DNA of 6,250 nt from positions 1 through 6,250 of the forward strand of contig JAQSYR010000144.1 of the NCBI GenBank assembly GCA_029256035.1. The letters run 5' to 3'. The translations under genes and the position numbers were made by a program. The notes below the pieces were generated by a model that worked only from the letters and a program-made list of their open reading frames with translations, was not told the DNA's origin and searched no databases. The stretch is from Anaerocolumna sp. (lineage in GTDB: Bacteria > Bacillota > Clostridia > Lachnospirales > Lachnospiraceae). Positions 5,243 through 6,250 of this stretch are shown here, piece after piece; positions within the stretch are counted from its first letter, which is position 1, and each line of letters opens with the position of its first letter.

Positions 5243-6085
5243 ATGGCTGAAGAATTTCTTATTAAGATTGATAATAAATATAACGAAATGACAAAAACCC
5301 AGATGAAAACCGCAGATTATATTATAAAAAACTATCTTCAACTTCCATTTATGTCTGTCCAGGAAGTTGGCGCTGCTGCCTCTGTTAGTCCTGCTAGTAT
5401 ACATAGATTTTGTATCTATCTTGGATACTCAGGATTTTCAGAGTTTCAGAAGGAAATACAGGTGTATCTTCAAAAAACATATACAGAAGCGGAATCCGCC
5501 GAGTACAATGCATGGAATGACTTAGGCACCAGTGTACTTAAGAATCAGATTAATACCAACCTGCAAGTCCTCTCAGAAATGTTTACGGAAGAATTAGAAG
5601 CTAATTTTAATAAGGCGGTTAACTTAATCTTAGCAGGCAAACGAATTTATATTATTGGTCTAAGAGCTTCTTATGGGTGTTCTTTCCTCCTTTATTATTT
5701 ATTAAAGGATTATATGAATAATATAACAATTCTAACATTGGGTGTTGATGATATTTATGATAGAATTTCCTCAGTCTCTTCTGATGATATACTAATTTCT
5801 ATGGGATTTAAACCTTATACAAAGTATACTGTAGATATTATTCGTTATTTCAAAGAGTATAATGCTAAAACCATAACCATTACCGATGTATACAGTTCAC
5901 CCTTATCCATCTATTCCGATATTAGCTTAATCCCTGGAAATACGACACATTCTTATGGTTTTGTCATGGCTGTCACTATCGTTAAGGCCCTCTCTGTTTC
6001 CGTACTTCAGAAGTTAAGCTCTGCTGCCATGGAACAGTACACTGAAAAACAGGTTATTTTAAAGAAAAACGATATATATTTATAG
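5243..6085 (+). CDS. RpiR/MurR-family transcriptional regulator (HTH plus SIS domain)
   Basis: DNA-binding regulator of 280 residues, normal length for the family. Residues 1-77 form the RpiR helix-turn-helix domain: YNEMTKTQMKTADYIIKNY, then MSVQEVGAAASVSPASIHRF (37-56) with the recognition helix near SPASIHRFCIYLGYSGFSEF. Residues about 122-255 form a SIS (sugar isomerase) domain, beginning AGKRIYIIGLRASYG (131-145), with DDILISMGFKPYTKYT and ITITDVYSSPLSIYSDISLIP. SIS domains of this family usually bind phosphorylated sugars, though members beside amino-acid transporters and amidohydrolases also occur. The ATG at 5243 has GAGG (5232-5235) 7 nt upstream. It lies 157 bp after the amidohydrolase, in the same direction, with its own promoter. 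It is a likely local regulator of the transporter and amidohydrolase and possibly of itself; the effector is unknown. Confidence 0.92.
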   Translation: MAEEFLIKIDNKYNEMTKTQMKTADYIIKNYLQLPFMSVQEVGAAASVSPASIHRFCIYLGYSGFSEFQKEIQVYLQKTYTEAESAEYNAWNDLGTSVLKNQINTNLQVLSEMFTEELEANFNKAVNLILAGKRIYIIGLRASYGCSFLLYYLLKDYMNNITILTLGVDDIYDRISSVSSDDILISMGFKPYTKYTVDIIRYFKEYNAKTITITDVYSSPLSIYSDISLIPGNTTHSYGFVMAVTIVKALSVSVLQKLSSAAMEQYTEKQVILKKNDIYL

Positions 6086-6099
6086 TAAGGGGAATTTTT

Positions 6100-6134
6100 A
6101 GTGACTTAATTTGCTGCTCTGTAATTAAGTCATT
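6100..6134. terminator. Hairpin downstream of rpiR, possible terminator
   Basis: TGACTTAATT (6102-6111) and AATTAAGTCA (6123-6132) are perfect 10-bp arms around an 11-nt loop, beginning 17 nt after the rpiR stop; a G-U and an A-U pair extend the stem outwards. The stem is AT-rich and on the plus strand is followed only by TTCTTC, so termination would be weak. Its place right after rpiR makes a transcript-end role likely. Confidence 0.5.
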
Positions 6135-6250
6135 CTTCAACCATTGATTAAATACCTTGTACGCTGTGTATTTATTTTTTCCAGTGTTTATTTACTATAC
6201 AGAATAAAAACACGCTCTCTTCCATCCCATAATGTGGGCTGCTCCGGCTA

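Noticed and set aside
5165..5404. Minus-strand open frame covering the rpiR promoter
   Set aside because: Antisense to rpiR with a low-complexity product rich in Asn, Phe and Tyr.
6226..6238. Short CCCA/TGGG inverted repeat near the right edge
   Set aside because: Four-base arms without a T-run; expected by chance.
6172..6250. Minus-strand open end (reads MEESVFLFCIVNKHWKK then stop) at the right edge
   Set aside because: Only about 25 codons are visible, no family resemblance is recognisable, and a second frame is open almost as far; too little to call a gene end.

Overview
The window is AT-rich DNA with strong AGGAGG-type ribosome binding sites and short intergenic gaps. It codes for a clostridial-looking branched-chain amino acid type (HAAT/Liv) ABC transporter with a lipoprotein binding protein. 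This points to a low-GC Firmicute, most likely a Clostridia/Lachnospiraceae-like anaerobe. No species can be named from the sequence alone.

Layout. On the minus strand, transcribed from about 2631 towards position 1, lie livH (1694-2572, permease), livM (848-1684, permease), livG (233-866, ATPase) and livF (232 to beyond the left edge, ATPase). Diverging from it on the plus strand are the substrate-binding lipoprotein gene livJ-like (2858-4030) and, 8 nt later, a FluG-like amidohydrolase (4039-5085). A 157-bp gap with a 38-bp tandem duplication and two palindromes follows, then an RpiR/MurR-family regulator (5243-6085). The last 165 bp hold one hairpin and no supportable gene.

How the genes fit together. 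The transporter parts match an importer for an amino acid or amino-acid-like amide: LivJ binds outside, LivH/LivM form the pore, LivG/LivF power it. The co-transcribed amidohydrolase suggests that the imported compound is hydrolysed after entry, and the RpiR protein (HTH plus sugar-phosphate-type SIS domain) is a plausible local regulator. The substrate is not known.

Two things stand out. First, three of the genes have lost internal or terminal conserved blocks. LivG jumps from its Walker A lysine straight to the Q-loop region, out of frame. LivM stops right after its GGLGS motif, where LivH continues for about 55 residues. The amidohydrolase jumps from LQVH to VLIHGSYP, omitting about 30 residues that the family normally has. 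Either this is a decaying transporter locus or the assembly has dropped segments of roughly 90-160 bp. As written, the transporter should not work. Second, in the 285-bp divergent control region each promoter is followed almost at once by an intrinsic terminator aimed at its own gene. This suggests paired promoter-proximal attenuation of livHMGF and livJ-amidohydrolase.
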